DNA of 64,000 bases from Novosphingobium endophyticum (GCF_014640675.1 NZ_BMHK01000010.1:62001-126000), one strand, 5' to 3'. Counted from the stretch's first letter, positions 43,171-51,916 are shown. Notes: generated by a model not told the origin, from the letters alone. Made by a program: numbers and translations.

Positions 43171-43874
43171 ACTGCCCCCGCGCTAACTGTGCGCTTCTCG
43201 ATCCGCTTTTCGTTGGATGCCGCCCGGATAAGCCGCTTCACGAATATGCCGGGCGTATGGACCTGGTCGGGATCAATCGTTCCTGGCCCCACCATCGCCT
43301 CGACCTCCGCTACTGTGATCTTGCCGCATGTCGCCGCCATCGGATTGAAATTGCGCGCCGACTTTCGGTAGATAAGGTTGCAGTAGGGGTCGGCACGCCA
43401 TGCCTTGACAATGGCTAGGTCGGCCACGATTCCAGTCTCCAGCAGGTAGGGCTCGCCGCCGAACATCTTGGTTTCCTTACCCTCGGCAATGAGTGTCCCG
43501 ACGCCTGTGCGCGTATAGAAGCCCGCTATTCCGGCCCCGCCAGCGCGCATCCTTTCCGCGAGCGTGCCCTGGGGACAGAATTCGATCTGGAGCTCGCCTG
43601 CAAGGTACTGCCGTTCGAATTCCTTGTTCTCGCCGACATAGGAGCTGACCATCCGGGTAACCTGCCCAGCCCGCAGCAGCTTGCCCAAGCCAAAGTCGTC
43701 CACGCCCGCATTGTTCGAGACCAGCGTAAGGTCGCGCACCCCCGATTGCTCGATCGCCGCAATCAATGTCTCGGGGATTCCGCACAGGCCGAAGCCGCCC
43801 GCTGCGATGGTCATGCCATCGAAGAGCAACCCATCCAGTGCGGCCACGGCATCGTCATAGACCTTGTCGACCAT
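43167..43874 (-). CDS. 3-oxoacid CoA-transferase, subunit A
   Basis: A 235-residue alpha subunit. The family's MTIAAGGFGLCGIPETLI lies near residues 21-38. TLVSNNAGVDDFGLG and SYVGENKEFERQYL are also typical. It pairs with subunit B, encoded directly after it with a four-base overlap. The gene follows the SDR at 44629 by eight bases. In this setting it likely activates or unloads an oxo-acid intermediate of the island's pathway. Confidence 0.93.
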   Translation of the reverse strand: MVDKVYDDAVAALDGLLFDGMTIAAGGFGLCGIPETLIAAIEQSGVRDLTLVSNNAGVDDFGLGKLLRAGQVTRMVSSYVGENKEFERQYLAGELQIEFCPQGTLAERMRAGGAGIAGFYTRTGVGTLIAEGKETKMFGGEPYLLETGIVADLAIVKAWRADPYCNLIYRKSARNFNPMAATCGKITVAEVEAMVGPGTIDPDQVHTPGIFVKRLIRAASNEKRIEKRTVSAGAV

Positions 43875-43882
43875 GCGTCCTC

Positions 43883-44629
43883 CTAAAGCGAGCTGACGAG
43901 GTGACCGCCGTCGACGACGAGCACCGAACCGGTCATGTAGCGGGAGGCGTCCGACGCGAGGAGCAACAGCGGGCCTTCGAGATCGCCGAGTTCGCCAAGG
44001 CGACGTTGAGGGATTCTGTGGATCATGTCCTGTCCTGCCGGGGATGAAAAGAAGTCACGATTGAGATCAGTTGCGAGATAACCTGGCGCCAGCGCGTTGA
44101 CCCGAATACCGTAGCGGGCGACCTCGAGCGCAAGCGCCTTCGTCATCTGGATCACGCCCGCCTTGGACACGGCATAGGGCAGAACCGCGCCGGCCTGACG
44201 CAGGCCCAGGATCGAGGCCACATTGACGATCGACCCGCCCGCGCCAGCCCGCTGCATTGCATTTGCTGCCGCCTGCGCGACAATAAACATGCCTTTGAGG
44301 TTGGTGTCGATGACGTCGTCCCAGTCTTCCTCGCTCTGCTGGAGCGCCGGATTGCTGCGAACGATGCCCGCATTGTTGACGACGATGTCGAACGCGCCCG
44401 CCTGCTCGATCGCGTCGCGAGCAGCTGAAGCCGCAGTTACATCCATGACCAGGGTCTCGGCCGCGATTCCGTCGGCCGCCAGCCGAGCCGCCACCTCGTC
44501 CAGCGCCGCCTGTCGGCGGGCGGCGAGCACGACACGCGCACCCGCCCTTCCCAGCACGCCTGCGAAATGGGCACCGAGGCCCGATGAAGCACCCGTAACG
44601 AGCGCACGCTTGTCCTTCAGATCGTACAT
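43883..44629 (-). CDS. SDR-family oxidoreductase
   Basis: A classical short-chain dehydrogenase of about 248 residues: TGASSGLG (residues 13-20), NNAG, catalytic YAVSK, and the C-terminal GSVLVVDGGHLV. It would oxidise a hydroxy group, probably of a CoA-bound or free intermediate, with NAD(P). The ATG at 44629 has GGGG five bases upstream; a GTG two codons earlier, at 44635, with AGGA spaced six bases, is equally good. It lies in the middle of the E1-CoA-transferase operon. Confidence 0.88.
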   Translation of the reverse strand: MYDLKDKRALVTGASSGLGAHFAGVLGRAGARVVLAARRQAALDEVAARLAADGIAAETLVMDVTAASAARDAIEQAGAFDIVVNNAGIVRSNPALQQSEEDWDDVIDTNLKGMFIVAQAAANAMQRAGAGGSIVNVASILGLRQAGAVLPYAVSKAGVIQMTKALALEVARYGIRVNALAPGYLATDLNRDFFSSPAGQDMIHRIPQRRLGELGDLEGPLLLLASDASRYMTGSVLVVDGGHLVSSL

Positions 44630-44673
44630 TGCCACCCCGGTTCCTGGTTCGCCGTGCCGTGATTGCCGGCGGG

Positions 44674-45681
44674 TTACATCAGGCTGCGGATTGCCGCCTC
44701 GATCTTATCGGCGTTCCACAGGATGGGTTTTTCCAGCGCCGACGAGAAGGGCACGGGAGTGTACGGCATGCCGAGGCGCAGGACCGGCTTTTTCAGATCG
44801 GCAAACAGCTCCTCGTGGATTCTGCTGGCTATTTCAGCGCCGACGCCAAACCGCTTGACCGCCTCATGCAGGACAACTGCCCGGCCGGTTTTCGCAACCG
44901 AGTTGAGGATGGTTTCCTCGTCGAATGGCACGATGGTCCGCAAGTCGATCAGTTCGACCGACAAGCCCTGATCGCCCAAGGACGCCGCCACCTTTTCCGC
45001 GTCGATCATCGGCCGGCCATAGCTGATGAGCGTGACGTCACTGCCGGACCGAACGATCCGGGCCTTGCCCAATGGCAGCGGCTTCTCGTTCGCGATCAGC
45101 GAACCCTTGGACTTGAGCTGCAGGGTGTTCTCGATGAAGATACACGGATTGTCGTCGAAAATGCAGGCCGTCAGCAGCGCCTTGTAATCGGCCGCGGTGG
45201 ATGGCACCGCGATCTTCAAGCCGGGCACATGGGCAAGCCACGCCTCGAGCATGTCGGAATGTTGGCCACCAGTGCCCGCGCCCGCGCCCGTCATCGTGCG
45301 AATCGTCAGCGGAACACTGGCCTGACCGCCCGACATATAGCGGGTCTTGGCCGCATGATTGACGATCTGGTCCATTGCGACGGTGATGAAGTTCATCAAC
45401 ATGATCTCGGCGACCGGCCGCATCCCGGCAATGGCTGCGCCCACCGCAGCGCCGATGATCGCCTGTTCGGAGATGGGCGTCGAACGGACTCTGCCGTCGC
45501 CAAAACGTGTCGACAGACCTTGGGTGCATCCACGAATGCCACCACCCTGGAGATCGGCAACATCTTCGCCCAGGACGATCACACTGTCGTCGCGCTCCAT
45601 CGCTTCGGCCAATGCCTCCTGCACAGCGTCGGCGCAGGTTACTGTGCGCTCGTCAGCGCGGTTCTCGGTTCCAGTGGTCAT
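44674..45681 (-). CDS. 2-oxoacid dehydrogenase E1 component, beta subunit (acetoin/pyruvate dehydrogenase-like)
   Basis: A 335-residue E1-beta. SVIVLGEDVADLQGG at the start, STPISEQAIIGAAVGAA, GGQHSDMLEAWLAHVPG and PSTAADYKALL are the usual E1-beta segments. The C-terminal transketolase domain carries SLGDQGLSVELIDLRTIVPFD. With E1-alpha it decarboxylates a 2-oxo acid (or acetoin) using thiamine diphosphate. It overlaps E1-alpha by four bases. A lipoyl protein is first in the same operon and the E2 catalytic domain is on the opposite strand at 49398. Confidence 0.92.
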   Translation of the reverse strand: MTTGTENRADERTVTCADAVQEALAEAMERDDSVIVLGEDVADLQGGGIRGCTQGLSTRFGDGRVRSTPISEQAIIGAAVGAAIAGMRPVAEIMLMNFITVAMDQIVNHAAKTRYMSGGQASVPLTIRTMTGAGAGTGGQHSDMLEAWLAHVPGLKIAVPSTAADYKALLTACIFDDNPCIFIENTLQLKSKGSLIANEKPLPLGKARIVRSGSDVTLISYGRPMIDAEKVAASLGDQGLSVELIDLRTIVPFDEETILNSVAKTGRAVVLHEAVKRFGVGAEIASRIHEELFADLKKPVLRLGMPYTPVPFSSALEKPILWNADKIEAAIRSLM

Positions 45682-46664
45682 ATCGCGATCTCTTCGTCAT
45701 AAATGTCCAGCCTACCCTCGCTCTCGTCGGGATAGGGCTGCTCCATCGCGTAAGCGACTGCGTCCTCGATCTCAGCAGCGATCGATTCCTCGATTGCCGC
45801 TATTTCAGCTTCGGTCGCATGCCCTTCGGCAATCAGCAGGGCTCGCAACGCCGGATGCGGGTCGCGCAGTTGCCAGGCCGCCAATTCTTCCTCGGGAATA
45901 TAATGCGCCGGATCGCCGAGGTTGTGACCGTTGAAGCGGAATGTCTTCGCCTCGATCAGCGTCGGACCGCCGCCGTTTCTCGCACGCTCAACCGCTTCAC
46001 GCGCCGCCCCCCACATCGCGCGCGCGTCGTTCCCGTCGACCAGGATCGAGGGCATATCATAGGCAGCGCCGCGGTTTGCGATGTCAGTCACCGAGGTACC
46101 GCCAGCAAGCGAGGTGTGCTCGGCCCATTGATTGTTCTGACAGACGAAAATCACGGGAAGCTTCCACACCGCGGCCAGGTTCAGCCCCTCGTGGAAAGCG
46201 CCGATATTGGAAGCGCCGTCGCCAAAATTCGTGACCGCGATACGACCGTCGCCGCGCAACTGAGAGGCCCAGCCCAAGCCATTGGCGATGGGGATGCCGC
46301 TGCCGACAATTCCGGTCGTCATCACCACCCCCGATGCGGGGTGGGTAATGTGCATAGGACCGCCCTTACCCTTACAGTGGCCGGCGGCGCGTCCGAAATA
46401 TTCTGCTAGAAGCCCTTTCAACGGCACGCCCTTGGCAAGGTGATCGTGCAGGCCGCGGTAGATTGTCACGACGTAATCATCGTCGTTCAATAACACCGAA
46501 ATCGCCGCGGGGATCACTTCCTGACCGCGAGGGGAGTAATATGGTGCAGCAAGCCTGCCCGAGCGGATCAGGCGGATCAGCCGCTCATCGCACTGCTTGA
46601 TGAGCGACACCTTACCATAGATGTTCAGGAGCGTTGCCCCGTCCGGGCCGTTCAATCTCTCCAA
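45678..46664 (-). CDS. 2-oxoacid dehydrogenase E1 component, alpha subunit (acetoin/pyruvate dehydrogenase-like)
   Basis: About 328 residues. The thiamine diphosphate motif starts GDGASNIGAFHEGLNLAAV and ends with NN in FVCQNN. GHCKGKGGPMHI and TGIVGSGIPIANGLGWA are typical of the acetoin dehydrogenase/PDH alpha group. No ATG is available near the N-terminus. TTG 46664 is chosen because AAGGA lies seven bases upstream; a TTG at 46700, two bases after the lipoyl gene stop, is the alternative. The real substrate may be a branched or cyclic-derived 2-oxo acid. Confidence 0.9.
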   Translation of the reverse strand: MERLNGPDGATLLNIYGKVSLIKQCDERLIRLIRSGRLAAPYYSPRGQEVIPAAISVLLNDDDYVVTIYRGLHDHLAKGVPLKGLLAEYFGRAAGHCKGKGGPMHITHPASGVVMTTGIVGSGIPIANGLGWASQLRGDGRIAVTNFGDGASNIGAFHEGLNLAAVWKLPVIFVCQNNQWAEHTSLAGGTSVTDIANRGAAYDMPSILVDGNDARAMWGAAREAVERARNGGGPTLIEAKTFRFNGHNLGDPAHYIPEEELAAWQLRDPHPALRALLIAEGHATEAEIAAIEESIAAEIEDAVAYAMEQPYPDESEGRLDIYDEEIAI

Positions 46665-46702
46665 GGGTCGATCCTTTTCGTTTTCAGTCGAAATCAGCAA
46701 GT

Positions 46703-46933
46703 TCAGGCGATGCTCGCCAGTACCTGCCCCACGGGATATTCCTGGCCGGGCTGCGCCTTGATTGAGATGATGCCGCTTGCGGGGCTCTCGATCTCCTGCA
46801 CTGACTTTTCACTCTCCAGAGCGTAGATCATTTCGCCCTCGGTGACGCTGGCGCCATCGGAAACCAGCCACTCGGTGAGCATTCCTGCCTCCATGCCAAA
46901 TGCCAGGCTGGGCAAGAGAACGTCGGTCGCCAT
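46703..46933 (-). CDS. Stand-alone lipoyl-domain protein (E2 lipoyl part)
   Basis: A 76-residue protein that consists of one biotinyl/lipoyl domain and nothing else. It starts MATDVLLPSLAFGMEAGML and has ALESEKSVQEIESPASG, with Lys43 in the hairpin turn as the lipoylation site. In normal E2 proteins this domain is followed by a subunit-binding domain and a catalytic domain; here the gene stops and E1-alpha begins. AAGGAGAGG precedes the ATG. It is first gene of the minus operon and probably the swinging arm for the E1 pair and the separate E2 catalytic protein at 49398. Confidence 0.9.
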   Translation of the reverse strand: MATDVLLPSLAFGMEAGMLTEWLVSDGASVTEGEMIYALESEKSVQEIESPASGIISIKAQPGQEYPVGQVLASIA

Positions 46934-47004
46934 AAAAATGCCTCTCCTTGAACCATCGCGCCGATCGGCGCCGCGCCAAACAGTGACGCCGATTTCCACA
47001 TCCT

Positions 47005-47038
47005 GAAATGATTTCTATATGATGAAACCATTTTCATC
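47005..47038. promoter_or_regulatory. Putative operator between the lipoyl and MaoC genes (palindromic)
   Basis: GATGAAACCATTTTCATC (47021-47038) is a perfect 7-4-7 inverted repeat of the TGAAA...TTTCA type known for IclR-family operators. Just upstream GAAAT-G-ATTTC (47005-47015) is a second small palindrome. The block 47011-47036 matches 41747-41773. It lies in the 275-bp divergent region of two catabolic operons. Confidence 0.6.
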
Positions 47039-47075
47039 AACAAAAACCCGCCCGCCGATGCTCATTTTCCTTCCT

Positions 47076-47108
47076 AATGTTGCAACATTTTTCTAGATGT
47101 TGCAATGG
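47076..47108. promoter_or_regulatory. AATGTTGCAACATT palindrome with a downstream half repeat
   Basis: AATGTTGCAACATT (47076-47089) is a perfect 14-base palindrome. A half copy, GATGTTGCAATGG (47096-47108), follows 20 bases later in direct orientation, that is two helical turns. The core ATGTTGCA recurs at 63205 and, inverted, at 41757. Its place, 100-130 bases ahead of the MaoC gene, suits a regulator site. Confidence 0.55.
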
Positions 47109-47208
47109 CGGGGTTCGGGACGGCCTTCGGGAAACGATTGCGCGCCATATTCGCGGATCGCAATCGCTCCCCGGAGAGCCGCATGTGGATGGAGAAGGGA
47201 GATGACGA

Positions 47209-48108
47209 ATGCCTCTCGATTATGAGCGTCTCATACGGATGCCGCCGCGCGAGACGATCCACACCTTTACGACGCGAGACACGATCCTCTACGCGCTCGG
47301 AATAGGCGCGGAACGGCTGGCGCACATCTATGAAGACGGGCTGATTGCTTATCCGATGATGAGCGTCATCGCCGCATATCCCGGCTTTTTCGCTCCTGAG
47401 CCCGAATATGGCGTCACGCCTCGCCAAGTGCTGCACGGCGAGCAATCAATTCGCCTCCATCGCATGATGCCGGCGGCGGGTACGGTTCGGGGCGTCACGA
47501 CAATCACAGACATATTGGACAAGGGCGCGAAGGGCGCAGTGGTGAACCTCACGCGCAGCATACACGACGTTGCCGACGACTCTCTGATCGCCACCGTGGA
47601 TACCGGGCTATTCCTGCGCGGCGGGGGCGGCTTCGGTGGCATCACGACCAACGGACGGCGTCCGCATCCGATACCCGACCGCCCGGCGGACAAGGAAGTC
47701 CGCACGCCCACACGAGAGAATCAGGCCGCCATTTATCGCTTGTCGGGTGATTACAATCCGCTCCACATCGATCCGGCGCGAGCGCAGGCTATGGGGTTCG
47801 ACAAGCCCATTCTGCACGGTCTCTGTACCTTCGGCTTCGCCGGGCGCGCGTTGATCGAGGGTCAAGCCGGCGGGGATGCCTCACGCCTGTCTCGGCTCGG
47901 CGCCCGCTTTTCGACGCCCGTCTTTCCGGGCGAGACGCTGCTGACCCGCATCTGGATCGAAGGGAAGGAGCGCGTGGCCTTCCAGACCCTCGTTGAGGAG
48001 CGCGGCGTGATCGCGCTCACTAATGGCCTCGCCGAGTTTGGCGGACCGTCCCAACAAGATGACTGCGTCGACGACGCACACAGAACCCGAAGGAGCCAGG
48101 GCAAATGA
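47209..48108 (+). CDS. MaoC-like double hot-dog hydratase (enoyl-CoA hydratase 2 type)
   Basis: A 299-residue protein with two hot-dog halves. The C-terminal half has the hydratase 2 motif YRLSGDYNPLHIDPARAQAMG, with the catalytic Asp and His, followed by PILHGLCTFG. The N-terminal half (LYALGIGAERLAHIYEDG) is the substrate-binding half, as in MFE-2 hydratases. It adds water to trans-2-enoyl-CoAs to give (R)-3-hydroxyacyl-CoAs, usually bulky or branched ones. Its stop overlaps the acyl-CoA dehydrogenase start (ATGA). A start at 47209 is supported by GGAG upstream. Confidence 0.92.
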   Translation: MPLDYERLIRMPPRETIHTFTTRDTILYALGIGAERLAHIYEDGLIAYPMMSVIAAYPGFFAPEPEYGVTPRQVLHGEQSIRLHRMMPAAGTVRGVTTITDILDKGAKGAVVNLTRSIHDVADDSLIATVDTGLFLRGGGGFGGITTNGRRPHPIPDRPADKEVRTPTRENQAAIYRLSGDYNPLHIDPARAQAMGFDKPILHGLCTFGFAGRALIEGQAGGDASRLSRLGARFSTPVFPGETLLTRIWIEGKERVAFQTLVEERGVIALTNGLAEFGGPSQQDDCVDDAHRTRRSQGK

Positions 48109-49256
48109 TACCCGATTATGACGACATCCGTGGCGAAATCCGCAAGCTCTGCGCCGAGTTCCCCGGAGAATATTGGCGCAAGAAGGATCGTGACCGACTC
48201 TACCCCGATGAATTCGTCGCGTCTCTGACCGCCGCAGGGTATCTTGCCGCGCTTATTCCCGAGGAATATGGCGGCGCTGGCCTGCCGCTTTCAGGCGGCG
48301 CCGCCATCCTCGAGGAGATCCAGGCTTCCGGTTGCAATGGCGGCGCCTGCCACGCCCAGATGTACACGATGGGTACATTGCTGCGTCATGGGTCGGATGA
48401 GCAAAAGGCCCAGTATCTTCCCCAGATTGCCAGCGGCGCGCTCAGACTACAGGCGTTCGGCGTCACCGAGCCGACCAGCGGTACCGATACGCTTTCGCTC
48501 AAGACAACCGCGCGGCGTGATGGAGATGATTATGTCATCAACGGCCAGAAAGTCTGGACGTCGCGGGCCGAGCATTCCGACCTGATGATCTTGCTGGTCC
48601 GTACGACACCGGCGAACCAGGTGAGCAAGCGCACAGAAGGCCTTTCGGTGATCCTGGTGGACATGCGCGAAGCACTCGACAACGGCCTGACCATTCGTCC
48701 GATCGAGACGATGATGAATCACGCAACGACCGAAATATTCTTTAACGATCTGCGTGTCCCGGTCGCCAGTCGCATCGGCGAGGAAGGCCAGGGCTTTCGA
48801 TACATCCTCTCGGGCATGAACGCAGAGCGGATCCTGATTGCGGCAGAATGCATCGGCGATGCCCGTTGGTTCATCGAGCGCGCATCCGCCTATGCGCGTG
48901 AGCGGCAGGTGTTTGGGCGGCCGATCGGCCAGAATCAGGGCATCCAGTTCCCGATCGCGCGGGCTTACGCGCAGATGCGCGCGGCCGAATTGATGGTTGC
49001 GGAAGCCCTGCGCGTCTATGAAGCGGGCGGCAATGCCGGCGCTGAAGCGAATATGGCCAAGATGCTGGCGGCGGACGCCAGCTGGGCGGCCGGTGAGGCG
49101 TGCCTGCAGACCCACGGCGGCTTCGGATTCGCTAGCGAGTACGACATCGAGCGCAAATATCGCGAGACGCGCCTCTATCAAGTCGCTCCGATCTCGACGA
49201 ACCTGATCCTGTCCTATTTGGCCGAGCATGTCCTTGACATGCCGCGGTCCTATTGA
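48105..49256 (+). CDS. Acyl-CoA dehydrogenase
   Basis: A 383-residue FAD enzyme that introduces the alpha-beta double bond in an acyl-CoA. FGVTEPTSGTDTLSLKT and NGQKVWTS are the FAD/substrate segments, and LQTHGGFGFASEYDIERKYRE is the C-terminal helix region. The usual C-terminal catalytic Glu position reads LYQVAPIST, without Glu. Glu241 in MNAERILIA sits where isovaleryl-CoA dehydrogenase has its catalytic Glu254, so the base is probably moved there, as in branched-substrate enzymes. It is coupled to the MaoC gene upstream and followed after 141 bp by the E2 catalytic domain. Confidence 0.92.
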   Translation: MIPDYDDIRGEIRKLCAEFPGEYWRKKDRDRLYPDEFVASLTAAGYLAALIPEEYGGAGLPLSGGAAILEEIQASGCNGGACHAQMYTMGTLLRHGSDEQKAQYLPQIASGALRLQAFGVTEPTSGTDTLSLKTTARRDGDDYVINGQKVWTSRAEHSDLMILLVRTTPANQVSKRTEGLSVILVDMREALDNGLTIRPIETMMNHATTEIFFNDLRVPVASRIGEEGQGFRYILSGMNAERILIAAECIGDARWFIERASAYARERQVFGRPIGQNQGIQFPIARAYAQMRAAELMVAEALRVYEAGGNAGAEANMAKMLAADASWAAGEACLQTHGGFGFASEYDIERKYRETRLYQVAPISTNLILSYLAEHVLDMPRSY

Positions 49257-49397
49257 AGAGCAGCACCGCGCCACAGGGAGGCAGAACCCGCATCCCTGTG
49301 GCGAAAGGGCAAAGGCGGCCGCTTCCCCCCTGATGACGGCACCCACTCCGCAATGCCGCCCTCCCCTGCAATCCACTACATCACTGCGAGATAACCC

Positions 49398-50141
49398 ATG
49401 AACCAGCCCCCTCCGTCATCAACCGCCTTCGAAGATTCATTCGCAGCCTTCGGCGATGTCGAAGTCGTCCCGCTCAATCGAATCGAAAAGGTCGTCGCCA
49501 AAACGATGGCTCGCAACGCGGCGACCATCCCGCACGTGACCCATCATGACGAGGCCGACATGACCACGGTGGAAGAAGCGCGCGCGCGGCTTGCCGCGGA
49601 TGGACGAGTGATCTCCCCTCTGGCGTTCGTGGTCAAGGCCGTGGTCGCCGCGTTACGCGCCCACCCGCGCCTTAACAGCAGCCTGGACGCTGAGGGTGGC
49701 CGGCTTGTCCTCAAGAACTATTTCAACATAGGCGTGGCCATGGACACCCCGCACGGCCTGCTCGTACCGGTACTGCGGGGATGCGACGGCAAGAGCGTAA
49801 TTGAGATCGCAAGCGAAATTTCGGAAGTCAGCGCTCGCGCACGTGACAAGGGCCTGCCGCTCAGCGAGATGACCGGTGGAAACTTTTCCATCAGCTCGCT
49901 TGGCGGCATCGGCGGGACCGGTTTCACCCCCATCATCAATTCCCCCGATGTGGCTATACTGGGCCTTTGTCGCACGCGCGTCCAACCGGTATGGGACGGG
50001 GCGACCTTCCTGCCGCGCAAAGTGATCCCGCTGTCGCTCAGCTACGATCATCGCGTCGTCAATGGCGTGGAAGCGGCCCGGTTCACGCGCACCGTCGCGG
50101 CAGCGCTTGCCGAGGATGCATTAGAATGGGCGGGGATATAG
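49398..50141 (+). CDS. 2-oxoacid dehydrogenase acyltransferase, catalytic domain only (E2 without lipoyl domain)
   Basis: A 247-residue protein that consists of the chloramphenicol-acetyltransferase-like E2 catalytic domain. It begins in the linker (AFGDVEVVPLNRIEKVVAKT) and ends with SLSYDHRVVNGVEAARF, where His218 is the catalytic His. GNFSISSLGGIGGTGFTPII is also typical. There is no lipoyl domain and no peripheral subunit-binding domain. The lipoyl part is a separate gene (46703-46933) on the other strand. The two must work together to transfer the acyl group made by E1 to CoA; how E1 and E3 dock without the binding domain is unclear. Confidence 0.92.
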   Translation: MNQPPPSSTAFEDSFAAFGDVEVVPLNRIEKVVAKTMARNAATIPHVTHHDEADMTTVEEARARLAADGRVISPLAFVVKAVVAALRAHPRLNSSLDAEGGRLVLKNYFNIGVAMDTPHGLLVPVLRGCDGKSVIEIASEISEVSARARDKGLPLSEMTGGNFSISSLGGIGGTGFTPIINSPDVAILGLCRTRVQPVWDGATFLPRKVIPLSLSYDHRVVNGVEAARFTRTVAAALAEDALEWAGI

Positions 50142-50179
50142 AAGGAGCCAGGGACCGGCGATCAGCGGTGACCCCACGT

Positions 50180-51109
50180 TCAACCTTGGTCCGGCACCGT
50201 CGCAGTTTCGCTCAGGAACGCGTCAATCTCACGCATCGTCTCCTCGAACCGGTCATGGTGCACCCAATGCCCCGCCTCCTCGATCACCCGCAGCCGCGCA
50301 TTCGCAAAGAGGCCGAGGCGGCCGTCCATTCCGGGATTGGATGCCCAGCTTTCAGCGCCGTAAAGCAACAGTATGGGGCAGGTCAGCGCCCTCCACAGGT
50401 CGTTGAGCGCGTCATTGCTCATATCAGGGGGACGTTTGCGGATCATTGGATCGACCTTCCAACGATAGAAGCCATCGTCGCCCAAACGCACTGCGTGATG
50501 TGTCAGATGATGCAGGCGCTCGCCGGCGAGATGCGGGTTGCGCTCCTTCATCCGGGCTGTCGCTTCGTCCATCGACCGAAAATGGCGCGGCACACGCATG
50601 CGAATGCGCTCCGTTTCCTCCAACCACGTTCGCAAACGAGTTCGCATCGGCGTGTTGTCCACCAGCACCAGGCGGTCAGGTGACGCGAGCAGACCTTCGA
50701 TCGACACCAGCCGGTTCATCCGCTCCGGAAAGACTGCGGCGAACCGCATGGCGATGTTGGCGCCGAGCGAGTGGGCGATAATGGTAGCCCGCCGGATCGC
50801 CAGGGCGTCGAGCAGCAGCAGCAAATCACGGACCAGCACACCTTCGCCGTAATTTCCTTCCGGGGACCAGTCGCTGTCCCCATGCCCGCGCAAATCGACC
50901 GCGATCACATGCCAGCGCGCGCACAGTCGTCGCGCCACCCAATCCCAACTGCGGGAATGATCGCCGCCACCGTGGATCAACACCAACGGCGGCAGATGGT
51001 CACCACCCCAGTCAACATAACGCAAGGTGATCCCGGGCACATGGACCGTGCCCGACCGAGGCTCGACTGGTTCTTGGGAAGAAGGCCCCATGGGGCGGTC
51101 GGTGTTCAC
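50180..51109 (-). CDS. Alpha/beta hydrolase
   Basis: A 309-residue alpha/beta-hydrolase. The oxyanion region is VLIHGGGDHSRSWDWV, DLRGHGDSD follows, the nucleophile Ser is in AHSLGAN, and the catalytic His lies late in GHWVHHDR. A cap domain rich in Arg and His (about residues 150-220) is inserted. Ester, lactone or C-C hydrolase activity is possible; a ring-opening hydrolase would fit the setting. The start is GTG 51109, overlapping the hydratase stop (GTGA). It is last in the AtuA operon. Confidence 0.88.
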   Translation of the reverse strand: MNTDRPMGPSSQEPVEPRSGTVHVPGITLRYVDWGGDHLPPLVLIHGGGDHSRSWDWVARRLCARWHVIAVDLRGHGDSDWSPEGNYGEGVLVRDLLLLLDALAIRRATIIAHSLGANIAMRFAAVFPERMNRLVSIEGLLASPDRLVLVDNTPMRTRLRTWLEETERIRMRVPRHFRSMDEATARMKERNPHLAGERLHHLTHHAVRLGDDGFYRWKVDPMIRKRPPDMSNDALNDLWRALTCPILLLYGAESWASNPGMDGRLGLFANARLRVIEEAGHWVHHDRFEETMREIDAFLSETATVPDQG

Positions 51110-51891
51110 CGCCCGATGAAGCCGGCTTGGCGCTTCTCCTTGAACGCGGTCACGCCTTCGCGATAATCCTGCGTCCGGCCTGCCGCGCGTTGACCGTCGC
51201 GCTCCATCTCGAGCTGGCTTGCAAGCGGTTGGGACGTCGCGGCGCGCAGTGCCTGCTTCGCCAGCACCAGCCCACGCGTAGGTCCGGTCGCGAGTTGTTG
51301 TTCGATACGGTGCACTTCGGTATCGAACTGGTCGTCGTCGACTGCGCGCCAGATCATACCCCAGTCCGCAGCGAGGTCAGCGCTCAGAGGTTCGCCGAGA
51401 AGAGTGAAGCCCATTGCGCGAGCCATACCTACGCTTCTTGGAAGATGCCATGACGAACCGGCGTCCGGCACCAGGCCAATCGTGGAAAATGCCTGGACGA
51501 AGCGAGCACTGCGGCGGGCGATGCAAAGATCCGCCGCCAGCGCAATGCCGACTCCCGCGCCCGCGGCGACGCCGTTCATGGCGCACAAATACGGCACCGG
51601 CAGCGAAACCAGCCGGGTGATCAACGGATTATAATATTGCTCGATGTTCGCACCGAGATCGATCTCGGCCGCGCCCGCATCGCGTTCCGCAAGATCTTGT
51701 CCAGCGCAAAAGGCGCTTCCAGCGCCCGTGATCGTGAGAAGTCGAGTGGCAGGGTCCGCCAGTGCTGCATCAAGCGCCAGATGAATCTCTTCATGCATCC
51801 TGACGATGAACGCATTGCGTCGCTCAGGGCGATTGAACGTCAACCGGGCGACTCCGCCGTCACAGTCGAGTTTGATTGTTTCGAAGTCCAT
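51106..51891 (-). CDS. Enoyl-CoA hydratase/isomerase (PaaG-like)
   Basis: A 261-residue crotonase-family protein. It has NRPERRNAFIVRMHEE, the oxyanion-hole segment GAGSAFCAGQDLAER, a second one in MNGVAAGAGVGIALAADL, and GLVPDAGSSWHLPR, where the Asp is the catalytic acid of PaaG/ECI-like isomerases. Either hydration or double-bond isomerisation of an enoyl-CoA is expected. The start 51891 is preceded by GGGAGGCGAA; the frame is open upstream but overlaps the DUF4387 gene. It lies 25 bp after DUF4387. Confidence 0.88.
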   Translation of the reverse strand: MDFETIKLDCDGGVARLTFNRPERRNAFIVRMHEEIHLALDAALADPATRLLTITGAGSAFCAGQDLAERDAGAAEIDLGANIEQYYNPLITRLVSLPVPYLCAMNGVAAGAGVGIALAADLCIARRSARFVQAFSTIGLVPDAGSSWHLPRSVGMARAMGFTLLGEPLSADLAADWGMIWRAVDDDQFDTEVHRIEQQLATGPTRGLVLAKQALRAATSQPLASQLEMERDGQRAAGRTQDYREGVTAFKEKRQAGFIGR

Positions 51892-51916
51892 TTCGCCTCC
51901 CAGCTCGATGGTCGCC

